Source of the DNA: Effrenium voratum
Lineage: Eukaryota; Sar; Dinophyceae; Suessiales; Symbiodiniaceae
DNA length: 64,000 nucleotides
Assembly: GCA_963377175.1 (NCBI GenBank)
Contig: CAUJNA010003316.1
Location: 1,515,001-1,579,000 of the forward strand
Direction: 5' to 3'
Part shown: in pieces, positions 1 through 10,900 of the stretch
Layout of the letters: the number at the start of each line of letters is the position of its first letter
How positions within the stretch are numbered: the first letter of the stretch is position 1
Notes under the pieces: generated by a model
What the model was told of the DNA's origin: nothing
What the model saw: the letters and a program-made list of their open reading frames with translations, nothing else
The model's database searches: none
Program-made: the position numbers and the translations under genes

Positions 1-1230
1 ACTAAAAGTCAACCGCACATTTCAGGGTGCCACTCTACGTTTTCCTATATTGCTGCTTTCAGGGCTCCTCAAAAGATACATCTTGCAACCATTTGAAGCA
101 TGTGGCTGTTTCCACCAAAACAAAGGGAACCACCATTTAATTACAAGGCAATGTTCAGGTGTATAATGTAAGGATCCCGATTAAAATCTGAAACTGGAAA
201 TGGTTGCTTTTTAATCCGCCCTTGGGACACTTGTGTGGCAAACAGCACTGTTTCTGAGGATGGTCAAGTCAGAAGCTGCAAATGGTTGGCTCCCTGAAAG
301 TGGTTGGTTCCCTTTAACCTACCACGTGTGGATGACTCTGACAATGTAACTATATTGGGCCAGAAAGAGTTTCGCTCAAAGTACATCGGTGACTCACTAA
401 AAGTCAACCGCACATTTCAGGGTGCCACTCTACGTTTTCCTATATTGCTGCTTTCAGGGCTCCTCAAAAGATACATCTTGCAACCATTTGAAGCATGTGG
501 CTGTTTCCACCAAAACAAAGGGAACCACCATTTAATTACAAGGCAATGTTCAGGTGTATAATGTAAGGATCCCGATTAAAATCTGAAACTGGAAATGGTT
601 GCTTTTTAATCCGCCCTTGGGAAACTTGTGTGGCAAACAGCACTGTTTCTGAGGATGGTCAAGTCAGAAGCTGCAAATGGTTGGCTCCCTGAAAATGGTT
701 GGTTCCCTTTAACCTACCACGTGTGGATGACTCTGACAATGTAACTATATTGGGCCAGAAAGAGTTTCGCTCAAAGTACATCGGTGACTCACTAAAAGTC
801 AACCGCACATTTCAGGGTGCCACTCTACGTTTTCCTATATTGCTGCTTTCAGGGCTCCTCAAAAGATACATCTTGCAATCATTTGAAGCATGTGGCTGTT
901 TCCACCAAAACAAAGGGAACCACCATTTAATTACAAGGCAATGTTCAGGTGTATAATGTAAGGATCCCGATTAAAATCTGAAACTGGAAATGGTTGCTTT
1001 TTAATCCGCCCTTGGGACACTTGTGTGGCAAACAGCACTGTTTCTGAGGATGGTCAAGTCAGAAGCTGCAAATGGTTGGCTCCCTGAAAATGGTTGGTTC
1101 CCTTTAACCTACCACGTGTGGATGACTCTGACAATGTAACTATATTGGGCCAGAAAGAGTTTCGCTCAAAGTACATCGGTGACTCGCTAAAAGTCAACCG
1201 CACATTTCAGGGCGCCACTCTACGTTTTCC
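1..1230. repeat. 395-bp tandem repeat, about 3.1 copies
   Basis: The string ACTAAAAGTCAACCGCACAT starts at 1, 396 and 791, and a one-base variant starts at 1186, so the period is 395 bp. Copies differ by only a few substitutions. The array starts before the window and breaks off near 1230, where the sequence changes abruptly. Each unit has an 85-codon open frame, but it starts at TTG and carries no recognisable protein, so I treat it as incidental. A reverse-oriented relic lies at 62770-62893. Confidence 0.95.
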
Positions 1231-1460
1231 CATATGGCCATGGGTCAAAAGCCCGTACCCCCCAGTGAGCATCCAAATCCCCATTAACCCCCAAAATGGT
1301 TTTGGACCCACAGCCATATGGCTGTGGGTCAAAGCCAATGGTATCCCATTTTGGGGTCGGTGCACCACCCATTTTTGAACCTATTTTAGTGGATTGGGAT
1401 GCTCACTGGGGGGACGAATTGGCTTTTGACCCATGGCATCCCGGGTGGCCATTTTGTATC
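1231..1460. mobile_element. foldback/MITE-like element
   Basis: The left side reads CCATGGGTCAAAAGCC then CCCAGTGAGCATCC. The right side carries their reverse complements near 1402-1440 (GGATGCTCACTGGG, then GGCTTTTGACCCATGG). The inside repeats CCATATGG-type short palindromes. A related half lies near 57880-57960. It abuts the end of the 395-bp array, so it may have inserted into or truncated it. Confidence 0.6.
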
Positions 1461-1752
1461 TTGACCGCAAAGGTCTGAAAGCGGATCCTGCCGCGATGTC
1501 AAACATGCGGATGGGGCCACCAATTGGGATGTGGACCCCTGTCCTCGTGTTTGCAAGCCAACTTAAAGTGAGGAAGATTCGTAAGCCGTAAGGGTCAGTA
1601 TCTGGAGAAGTACCCATGTTTGTGGTTTACAAATAACACATCCTCCACATGCACGGTTTGTCTTTGGTTTCCATTTTAAAGAATGGGTACCCCTTGCAAA
1701 AGAAACACCCGAATGGTTGTGTTGACCAATTCTGTTGGTTTCCCACTTGCAG

Positions 1753-1809
1753 TTCTCCGATGAGCGTCGTCTCGTTGGAAAGAACAATGCTCACCAAATG
1801 GGCGGATCT
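1753..1809 (+). CDS. candidate upstream exon of the S1-domain gene
   Basis: After a CAG acceptor at 1750-1752 the frame reads FSDERRLVGKNNAHQMGGS, 19 codons. It ends at a possible GC donor at 1810 in phase 0, which matches the next candidate exon at 2763. The link to the S1 gene is inferred from strand and phase; there is no domain evidence. Confidence 0.35.
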
Positions 1810-1939
1810 GCCCATGAGGATGCCCAGAGGATTGAAGATCAAACATTTCGCATTGAAGTGCACATGAGCAGCGTTTTTTTCATCAAATGAAAGGGTTTAT
1901 ACAAAAAGGGAACTGCATCTACTTTGCGGAGGCAATCCT

Positions 1940-2440
1940 GGTTGGGGGCGTAGGCTCGCGTAGGCTTCAGCGCGTAGGCTGTTGTGTCACCCCTCGTGTG
2001 GCTTTTCGCGTAGGCGTTTGTTGAACAAATCATGACTCAGTGCTGTTTGCCACGTATAAAGGAATTTGCTTCTTTTGCATTCCTTCTGTTTGTTCTGCAG
2101 TCTTCGCGTAGGCTCCGCGAGGCCCCGCGTAGGCATTCGCGTAGGCTTTTAAGGCATTTTGGGTACGTAGACCTTTTCTAGCAGCCAGATCCTTGGACAA
2201 ATGTGGGATTCTCACTTGTACTGCATTTCTGATCTTAGAGCCGGAGCTGCCAAAACTGCACTTGTACTGAAAAGTTGCGATTTTCCAGCTGGAGCTGTCA
2301 CAGTGCACTTCGACACTTGAACTCAACATGTGCCCGCGTAGGCATCCGCGTAGGCACCTGGAAGCTGACTTGTGCTCGCGTAGGCACCCCTCGCAGGCCG
2401 CGTAGGCTTGCGTGGGCCTTCGCGTAGGCGTGCAAGTATT
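1940..2440. repeat. cluster of CGCGTAGGC motifs
   Basis: The 8-9-mer (C)GCGTAGGC followed by T, A or G occurs roughly fourteen times in about 500 bp. It is mostly in direct orientation, with spacers from 1 to about 100 bp, in clusters near 1950-2015, 2105-2145 and 2335-2430. It is not a regular tandem array. Minus-strand frames show it as recurrent Ala-Tyr-Ala, which is a by-product. Confidence 0.7.
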
Positions 2441-2762
2441 GTATAGGCCCCGAACCACCAAAAAAGGACTGCTCACATGCCTTTTTCCAAAAGGAAAGTT
2501 GCCTTCTAGAGAAGTGCTTGTGTGAGTCTAGGCTGGGAGGGTATGAGCTCTGAAAACTCTGCGGAAGGTCAACCCGAAACACTGGCTTTTTACTCAGATT
2601 AGCATTGTGCCCAAATGACCATTTGTTTAAGAGGCAACTCCTTTGCGGAGCCCCTTTTTGGGTTTTCATGCAATGCAAAATTGCAGGTGAGTGCTTATTC
2701 ATCCGCGATGGAAATTCTTCCGGTTTTTTACCGCCCATCCCGTCCAACTTGAGGATGTGCAG

Positions 2763-2848
2763 GGCACGCTGCTCATGGAGGACAACGAGTTGCAGCCCGG
2801 CGATGAGCCTTGGAGCAGTGCCTCTGTAGACCGCGATTGGGATCTCTT
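2763..2848 (+). CDS. candidate exon upstream of the S1 tail
   Basis: A CAG acceptor at 2760-2762 is followed by GTLLMEDNELQPGDEPWSSA in phase 0. The acidic, low-bias composition looks like protein, unlike the flanking frames. The 3' limit is uncertain: a GT donor after the following Ser codon (about 2824) or a later one would fit. If it ends in phase 0 it joins the exon at 3226. Confidence 0.45.
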
Positions 2849-3225
2849 TGGAAGTCACGTTCTTTACTGTTGTTCGCATGGTTTCACGATTGAGTTTGTT
2901 GGCTTCGTTCAGTTTGGTACGGAGCTGCAAAAAACAAGTCGTTCTTTTGCAACCAGACCAAGGGTTGGGCAGTTTTTCCGTAGCTGGAGTGTTCATAGGC
3001 AATCCTTTTCGGGCTCCCCTAAGTGGATTTGCGCTTGGCCAACATCTCGATTTGTTTGGACAGCCCAGGCAAGGCTTGCTAAGTTTGGGCCAGAATCAAC
3101 CAGGACATGTTTTGGGTGGGGCGAGAGCTAAGATACTTGCTGGAACAACGGATCACGTATGGGCGCTTTGGTGTTTGTTTGCTTTTGTTTGACTTGCCTT
3201 TTGCGGCAAAGGCTCGTCTTTTCAG

Positions 3226-3291
3226 CCCAACTTCTTGGAAAAACATGCCCGCAAAAGTCCCCACCGTATCGGCCGAGTTGTCCCAAAGAAG
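3226..3291 (+). CDS. exon: start of the first S1 C-terminal half
   Basis: A TTTTCAG acceptor ends at 3225. The frame PNFLEKHARKSPHRIGRVVP, then KK, ends at an AAG|GTGGTA donor at 3292, phase 0. Joined to the exon at 16962 it reads RVVPKK-ELTVYAVR, which looks like one continuous S1 strand. This places the 12.6-kb transposon inside the intervening 13.7-kb intron. Confidence 0.5.
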
Positions 3292-5880
3292 GTGGTAAAC
3301 GGTATCGGACGTTTGGGAGCATCCCCCAATTTCCCGGTCCCTGGCTGAATTCGCTTCACGTTGGGGCCCTCCAGTTTTCTTTTGGGCCTTGGGACAGTTT
3401 CCATTGAGCAGCTCGCCATGAATGTTAATAGGTTGGGCGTTTTTAAGAAGGCCTGTGGGGACCCCCATAGGACAAATTCAATAAACTTTGAGTTTCATAA
3501 TTCTCAGAAACCTAATATTGTTTTTGAACATTTTTAAATATTGTTTAAATTGTTTAAAAATGTTTTTATTGTTTTTTGAATATTTCAATTATTGTTGAAA
3601 CTTTGTTCAAATAATGTTTACATATTGATTACCTTGTTTCAATATTGTTTAACTATTGCTTAACATTTGCGGAATGTGTTTTACATCTTCAGTAAGATGA
3701 TTAACACACCATGACATGCTAAGAGGACGATGCTGCGGCTGTTTGGGGTGCTGTTTGCGGGGATTTGTGTAGGAGTTGCAGCAGCCAACAGTTCCATGCG
3801 TGCTTAAAATCACACTGCCATGCTTTTTCCCTAGCCAACTTCCTGGTATGAGGAGAGCGGGAACTCACAGAGCCGCTTGGCTCAAGCTTCAGGCGCCGCA
3901 AGATATGGCCAAGTCGTTCTCGGTGCATTTTTTCCGTCATGGCCGCTGTGTTAGACTTTGACTCTGTGCTTGCGATTCTGCAGGGCTTGGGAGAGTCAGA
4001 AGATGCAGGGGGCGGCCTCGGGCCAGAACACGGCAGGCGCCGGGCAGGAGGAGGCCGCCGACCCGCAAGAGGCAGACCGGGCAACGCAAGAGTCGGAAGG
4101 TTTGGGAGAGGTCTCCGGCAGCACATCGCCAATAAGAAGAAGAAGACAAGGGGCCTGAAGAGAAGACAGGCCCTTGCAGACTGGCAAGCAGGCGCGTTTA
4201 ACAAGAGCGGGCGGTCTCGGAACCAGGACTTCCACATGCCTGTCCACTCAGATTAGCTGCGAAGGAGAACCAGCAAGGAAAGATTTTTTTGGCATTCGGG
4301 GGTTGGCTTTGAATCGGGGGTTGGCTGGCCGTTCTGACAAGAATGCTGTGAGATTGCGTTGAGCAGCGCCGTCCCCCCCAACCCCAGCGCTTTGAACGCG
4401 TAAAGGCTATCAGCGCCGCGTAAAGTTTGATTTTAGTATGGAGAGCGAACCGCTCTCCGTGGGCAGAGACGCAAGAAAGGGCTAGGTCTGGGGGCTGACT
4501 TGTTTGTTTTTGTAGATTCTGAGCAAGTTGCGCCATCCATAGAAAGCTGGTGGGCCTTCTACTGGGCTGCTGCTGCTGATGCGAGAATATCGCACGATCC
4601 AAGTTGCCGGCAGCAAGTTTACTGGCGCCAGCAAGGAAAGGGCAACAGGAGACTTTGGATAAACCGCAGACACATCACGAGCGTTTTGGTGCTTTGCCCG
4701 TTTGCTTGCTTGTTTGCAGCTGTCGCCTGTGTTTGCTTGCTTGTTGTGCCTGCGGTCTGTCTGGTTCTTCAGTTTGTGTGTAGAGACAACAGCCATGAAA
4801 AAGCTCCGCCAGAATCTTTGTGATTGAAACAGTCAAGTGGCTGGCAACGACGTCGGGTTATAGCCGGTGCCTCTAGGTATAGCTTCAGATTAGACGCGAG
4901 CTGCACGCATCTTCAAATTACTTAGCCTCCTTGCGCGCAAGCAGTTCTTCCATGAAACGGCGGATTCTCAGTCACGCCGCCGCCGCCTGTTCTTTTTCAT
5001 TGTTGTCATGGTTGCGTGAGATGCTGCGAACATGGTACTATTGCTGTGACTGCTGTTGCTAGCCGTTGTTGCTGCTCCTGTTGTTGCTGTTGTTGGGCGG
5101 CGGCGGTGGTGGTAATGGTAGTGGTGATGGCGGCCGCGGCGGGCGCGACTGCGGTCGAAGATGAAAAGTCGCTGATGTTGCTGCTGTTGGCTGCGGCTGA
5201 TGCTGTTTTGGTTGTTGTTGCTGTTTCTCTCGCTGGCGTTGGGATGCTGTTGCTGATGTCGCTGCTGCTGTTCTTCTTCTTGCCCTTGTTTTTGTTGACA
5301 CAGTTCCAGTTATCGTTGCTGTTGGCGCTGCCATTGTTGTTGTCGTTGCCGTTGTTGGCCAGCTGCTATCGCCATTGTTGTTGCTGCTGCTGTTGGTGTT
5401 GCTGCTGCTATTTTCCATGTTGTTTTTGTTTTTGTTGGTAACGTCTTCGCAGGCAGCCGCGGCAGCTGCTGCTAGCCATCGTTTCGCGGTTGCTGCAGTG
5501 GTTGCAGTTCGGGTTTGTCGCTGTCGACGCTGCGCGGCTGTTGGTTTTGCTGGCAGCGCCGCCGCTGGTGTTGTAGGGCTGTTGCTACGGTTGTTGCTTC
5601 TTGCTACTGTTACCTTTGCGGTTGGTGTAGCTCTTGCTTTTGTTGCTGCTGCTAATGATGCTTTGCTGTTGCTGCTGCTCTTGTCGTTGTTGCTGTTTCT
5701 ATTGCCGTCTTCATTGTCACGACGGCTGCTGCTGCTGCTGTTGTTGCTACTGCGGTTGCTGCCGCTCCTGATGTTGTCGTCGATGACACTGATATTGGTA
5801 TTGATGTTGGTGTTGGTGCCGTTGCCGCTGTTTCTGTGTTTTCGTTTTTTTGTTGCTGTTGCTGTTGCCATTGTCGTCGC

Positions 5881-5913
<33 letters not shown>

Positions 5914-7912
5914 GACGCTTGTTGCTGATTTGGTTGGGGTTGTGGTTCTGGCTGCGGTTCGACAAGCTGTTCTTAAGTTAGTAATTCTGCCTGTTGTTGC
6001 TGCTGCTTCGCACAGGGGAACAAACTGCACCAGCCTGGCCTTGAAGAACATATATGCCTTTCAAAGATCACGCGCGCTTAGGCAAAAGAGGGGCCTTGCC
6101 TTGAATTTGTGCTACAGTTGACAGGCGTCAAAATTTCTTAAAGCACCGGGTTGACCGAAACGTGACCTTCGACAAACAATTGCTGGCTGGCTGGGGCTGT
6201 CAGCGCTGGAAACTATCGGCGAATCACGGTTGCATGGGCCCTGAGCGCTGGTGGGCGACATTGGCAATAAACTCAACATTGCTCATTTGTTTGAATCTCA
6301 GATTTTTCAATCGACTACCAATAGGACCAATATCCGATTTTCCAAGCACCGACGTGAAAACCAAACTTTCGACAATCTAAATATTGTTGAGCCCTTCAAA
6401 TCACGCAAGCACCGTTGGCCAGGAGCCATAGGGCAAACATGTGTAAAAACTGCACTGCCGGCAACCCAGAAAACCCTTCAACAAACAGCACTGGGCTCAA
6501 ATTGCGCATCACCAGCTGCCAACCTGGAGCTGGCAGCTGGCAGCTGCCAGTCTGGAACCGGAACTGCCAGCTCCAGACTGCCAGCTCCAGACTGTCAGTC
6601 CGGAGCTGGCAGCTGCCATTCCGCGGCAGCTGCCAGTGCAGAGCTGTGAGATGCCTGTCTGGAGTTGGCAGCTGACAGTCTGCAGCTGGCAGTCTGGCAG
6701 CTGGCAGTCTGCAGCTGGCAGTCTGCAGCTGGCAGTCTGCAGCTGGCAGTCTGCAGCTGGCAGTCTGCAGCTGGCAGTCTGCAGCCGGCAGTCTGCATCT
6801 GGCAGCCTGCAGCTGGCAGCCTGCAGCTGGCAGCAAGTTTTGGTCACAAAACCACTCAAAATCCCGACCCCCGTTTTGTGACCGTTCCGACCTCGGAATG
6901 GTCACAAAATTTCGGCGGGGTCCCGGGGGACCCCCCGACCCCCCAAGCCAGAAAGAGCGGTTGTTGTCCCAGACTCCCGTTTTGTGACCGTTCCGAGGTA
7001 ACGGGGGTCGGGATTTTGAAGGGCTTTGTGACCAAAATTTGCTGCAGGCTGCCAGCTGCAGACTGCCAGCTGCAGACTGCCAGCTGCAGACTGCCAGCTG
7101 CAGACTGCCAGCTGCCAGACTGCCAGCTGCAGACTGCCAGCTGCCAGACTGCCAGACTGCCAGCTGCAGACTGTCAGCTGCCAGCTGCCAACTCCAGACA
7201 GGCATCTCACAGCTCTGCACTGGCAGCGGCAGCTGCCAGCTCCGGACAGACAGTCCGGAGCTGGCAGTTTCCGGTTCCAGACTGCAGCTGCCAGCTGCCA
7301 GCTCCAGGTTGGCAGCTGGTGACCTGCAATTTGACGCCCAGTGCTATTTGCTGAAGGATTTTCCGGGTTGCCCAGTGCAGTTTTTACACATGTTTGCCCT
7401 ATGACCCTTGGCCAACGGTGCTTGCGTGATTTGAAGGGCCTACTGCTCAACAATATAGATTGTCGAAAGTTTAGTTTTCACGTCGGTGCTTTGAAAATCG
7501 ATTGCTGGCAGCCGATTGAAAAATCTGAGATTCAATCAAATGAGCAATGTTGGGCACAGGGGGGTTTATTGCCAATTTCGCCCACCAGCGCTCAGGGCCC
7601 ACACAACCGTGATTCGCCGATAGTTTCCAGCGCTGACGGCCCCAGCCAGCCAGCAATTGTTTGTCGAAGGTCACGTTTCGGTCAACCCGGTGCTTTAAGA
7701 AATTTTGACGCCTGTCAACTGTAGCACAAATTCAAGGCAAGGCCCTCTTTTGCCTAAGCGCGCGTGATCTTTGAAAGGCATATATGTTCTTCAAGGCCAG
7801 GCTGGTGCAGTTTGTTCCCCTGTGCGAAGCAGCAGCAACAACAGGCAGAATTACTAACTTAAGAACAGCTTGTCGAACCGCAGCCAGAACCACAACCCCA
7901 ACCAAATCAGCA

Positions 7913-7968
<56 letters not shown>

Positions 7969-10900
7969 GCGACGACAATGGCAACAGCAACAGCAACAGA
8001 AAAAAAACAATAAACAACAGAAACAGCGGCAACGGCACCAACACCAACATCAATACCAATATCAGTGTCATCGACGACAACATCAGGAGCAGCAGCAACC
8101 GCAGTAGCAACAACAGAAGCAGCAGCAGCAGCCGTCGTGACAATGAAGACGGCAATAGAAACAGCAACAACGACAAGAGCAGCAGCAACAGCAAAGCATC
8201 ATTAGCAGCAGCAACAAAAGCAAGAGCTACACCAACCGCAAAGGTAACAGTAGCAAGAAGCAACAACCGTAGCAACAGCCCTACAACACCAGCGGCGGCG
8301 CTGCCAGCAAAACCAACAGCCGCGCAGCGTCGACAGCGACAAACCCGAACTGCAACCGCTGCAGCGACCGCGAAACGATGGCTAGCAGCAGCTGCCGCGG
8401 CTGCCTGCGAAGCCGTTACCAACAAAAACAAAAACAACATGGAAAATTGCAGCAGCAACACCAACAGCAGCAGCAACAACAACTCCGATAGCAGCTGGCC
8501 AGCAGTGGCAACGACACCAACACTGGCAGCGCCAACAGCAACGATAACTGGAACTGTGTCAACAAAAACAAGGGCAAGAAGAAGAACAGCAGCAGCGACA
8601 TCAGCAACAGCATCCTAACGCCAGCGACAGAACAGCAACAACAACCAAAACAGCATCAGCCGCAGCCAACAGCAGCAACATCAGCGACTTTTCATCTTCG
8701 ACCGCAGCCGCGCCCGCCGCGGCCGCCATCACCACTACCATTACCACCTCCGCCGCCGCCCAACAACAGCAACAACAGGAGCAGCAACAACGGCTAGCGA
8801 CAGCAGTGACAGCAATAGTACCATGTTCGCAGCATCTCACGCAACCATGACAACAATGAAAAAGAACAGGCGGCGGCGGCGTGACTGAGAATCCGCCGTT
8901 TCATGGAGGAACTGCTTGCGCGCAAGGAGGCTAAGTAATTTGAAGATGCGCGCAGCTCGCGTCTAATCTGAAGCTATACCTAGAGGCACCGGCTATAACC
9001 CGACGTCGTTGCCAGCCACTTGACTGTTTCAATCACAAAGATTCTGGCAGAGCTTTTTCATGGCTGTTGTCTCTACACACAAACTGAAGAACCAGACAGA
9101 CCGCAGGCACAAACAAGCAAGCAAACACAGGCGACAGCTGCAAACAAGCAAGCAAACGGGCAAAGCACCAAAACGCTCGTGATGTGTCTGCGGTTTATCC
9201 AAAGTCTCCTGTTGCCCTTTGCTTGCTGGTGCCAGTAAACTTGCTGCCGGCAACATGGATCGTGCGATATTCTCGCATCAGCAGCAGCAGCAGCCCAGTA
9301 GAAGGCCCACCAGCTCTTGTGTTCTATGGATGGCGCAACTTGCTTACAATCAAGCCCCAGGCCTAGCCCTGTCTTGCGTCTCTGCCCACGGAGAGCGGTT
9401 CGCTCTCCATACTAAGAGTCAAGCTTTACGCGGCGCTGACAGCCTTTGCGCGAAGCGCGCGGTGTGCGCACCTGGGGTTGGGGGGCACAGCGTTGCTCAA
9501 TGCAATCTCACAGCATGCTTGTCAGAACGGCCAGCCAACCCCCGATTCGAAACCAACCCCCGAATGCCACAAAATTTCTTTCCTAAGGGCAGAAGCAAGT
9601 GGAAGGAGTGGTCACCAGAGCCATTCTGCGAGCTGGGTTAAGCTCTGAGAATGCCACTGCCCGGGAGATCAGCAGCTCCATCGATGGTGCTGGGTACGTG
9701 CACGCGCACCAGTGCCGGCTTGTGGTTGCTGGCCAACCCGCAGCTGATGAAAGCCACGTGTTTCTTCTACGGCGGCTTCAGTGCCTGGTCGCAAGAGCGC
9801 AAGCGCGCCTTTCGAATGGCTTTGCTGGTAACCAGGGCTCATTCGCAAACTTGCTGAGCCGTTCTTGGAGCTCCCCTGGCGGCTGTGGCCGTTATGCGGG
9901 GGAAAGGGACCAGACGGAGCGGCCGTTTCGAACGAGGAAAGAAAGAAGTGCGCGCAGGAGCTTTTGTCCGCGCCCCCCTGCTGCTGCGACCCTGGCTTCT
10001 CTGGCCGGCTGCGCTCTCTGACTGTTGGAGCTGTTGTGCGAGCGCCGCCGTGAGTTTCTTGAGCTCATATTTTCGCGGGTAGTTTTGACATCTACGTTCA
10101 TCGAGCGAAGGTTTGCCAACTTCACTCAGTGGACAGGCAAGAATCCACCGTCCCTTCCATTGCTTGCTGCGAAGCACTGCACCAGATCCTTCACTGAGGC
10201 TACGGCTGCTTGGAGGGCAAAGTGCGGCTTCAAGCCAGGCAGCAAAAGGCCGCGGCCAGCTTGGTGCAGCGCATGTCGCTCAAACGGCTACCAGGTGTAT
10301 GTGAGAGAGAAGAGAGAAGCCACAGGTTCTCTCTCGGGCGCGGCAGACAGCGTCGAATTTCTTTCGCAGGCCGCCTTCCGAGTGGAATCAAATGCCAAAG
10401 CAGGCCTATACGGCCTAAAGGCGCGCACGGAAAATGCTCGGGCACAGTTGCTTCGGGAAGCGGAGGTTGCGGCGCGGCCTGTAGCTGCCCAAGGAGGCCC
10501 GTGGGAGCTTTCGTTTTTGCCGGAGGCTGGCGATCAGACCTGGCCACTTGCGTTGGACTTCTTGACCAAAGGACTCGCCGAGCACGGCGGCTTCCGGGCA
10601 GAGGCTGCTGCCTGAGCAGAGGCAAGACGGCGCGCGCATTTGTGTTCGTGTGTTTTGCCTATGACGGGCCCTGCACTCACTTCAGTTTTGATTATCGACA
10701 GCGACGACAAACGTGCTCAGACAGGCCATGGAACATTGCCAGTGTGATTTTGAATGCCACTGCTATAGGAAGCAGTTGGAGGCACGCGCGCGCTCCCTTG
10801 CGTCACTCTTATTTTCTCGGATAGATGGCTTGCTTTGCGGGCCCTGGTTGTTATAGAATGTTGAGCTGCGCTGCTGAGCCCTGCGTCCCCTAGCCTTGGT

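Larger units (their letters stand above)
4277..9586. repeat. 5.3-kb near-perfect palindrome
   Basis: The arms run about 4277-6910 and 6972-9586, in inverse orientation around a spacer of about 60 bp. Matching landmarks in reverse complement include the region around GAGAGCGAACCGCTCTCC (4441 and 9395), the start of the CTG-rich tract (5016 and 8840), and the GCGCGCTTAGGCAAAAGAGG end (6070 and 7755). Differences are scattered substitutions and different lengths of the CTG/CAG run. It is nested inside the 12.6-kb transposon. No clear target duplication of its own was found. Confidence 0.93.

Noticed and set aside
304..1378. 85-residue frames repeated in the 395-bp array
   Set aside because: They start at TTG, have no domain, and the relic copy elsewhere does not preserve the frame.
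4245..4290. Target-site duplication for the 5.3-kb palindrome (AGCAAG on both sides)
   Set aside because: The six-base match is not aligned with the arm ends and is too short to trust.
5059..6121. 330- and 248-residue frames over the trinucleotide tract, and their mirrors at 7780-8840
   Set aside because: They are translations of impure CTG/CAG repeats open in many frames, with no start context or domain.
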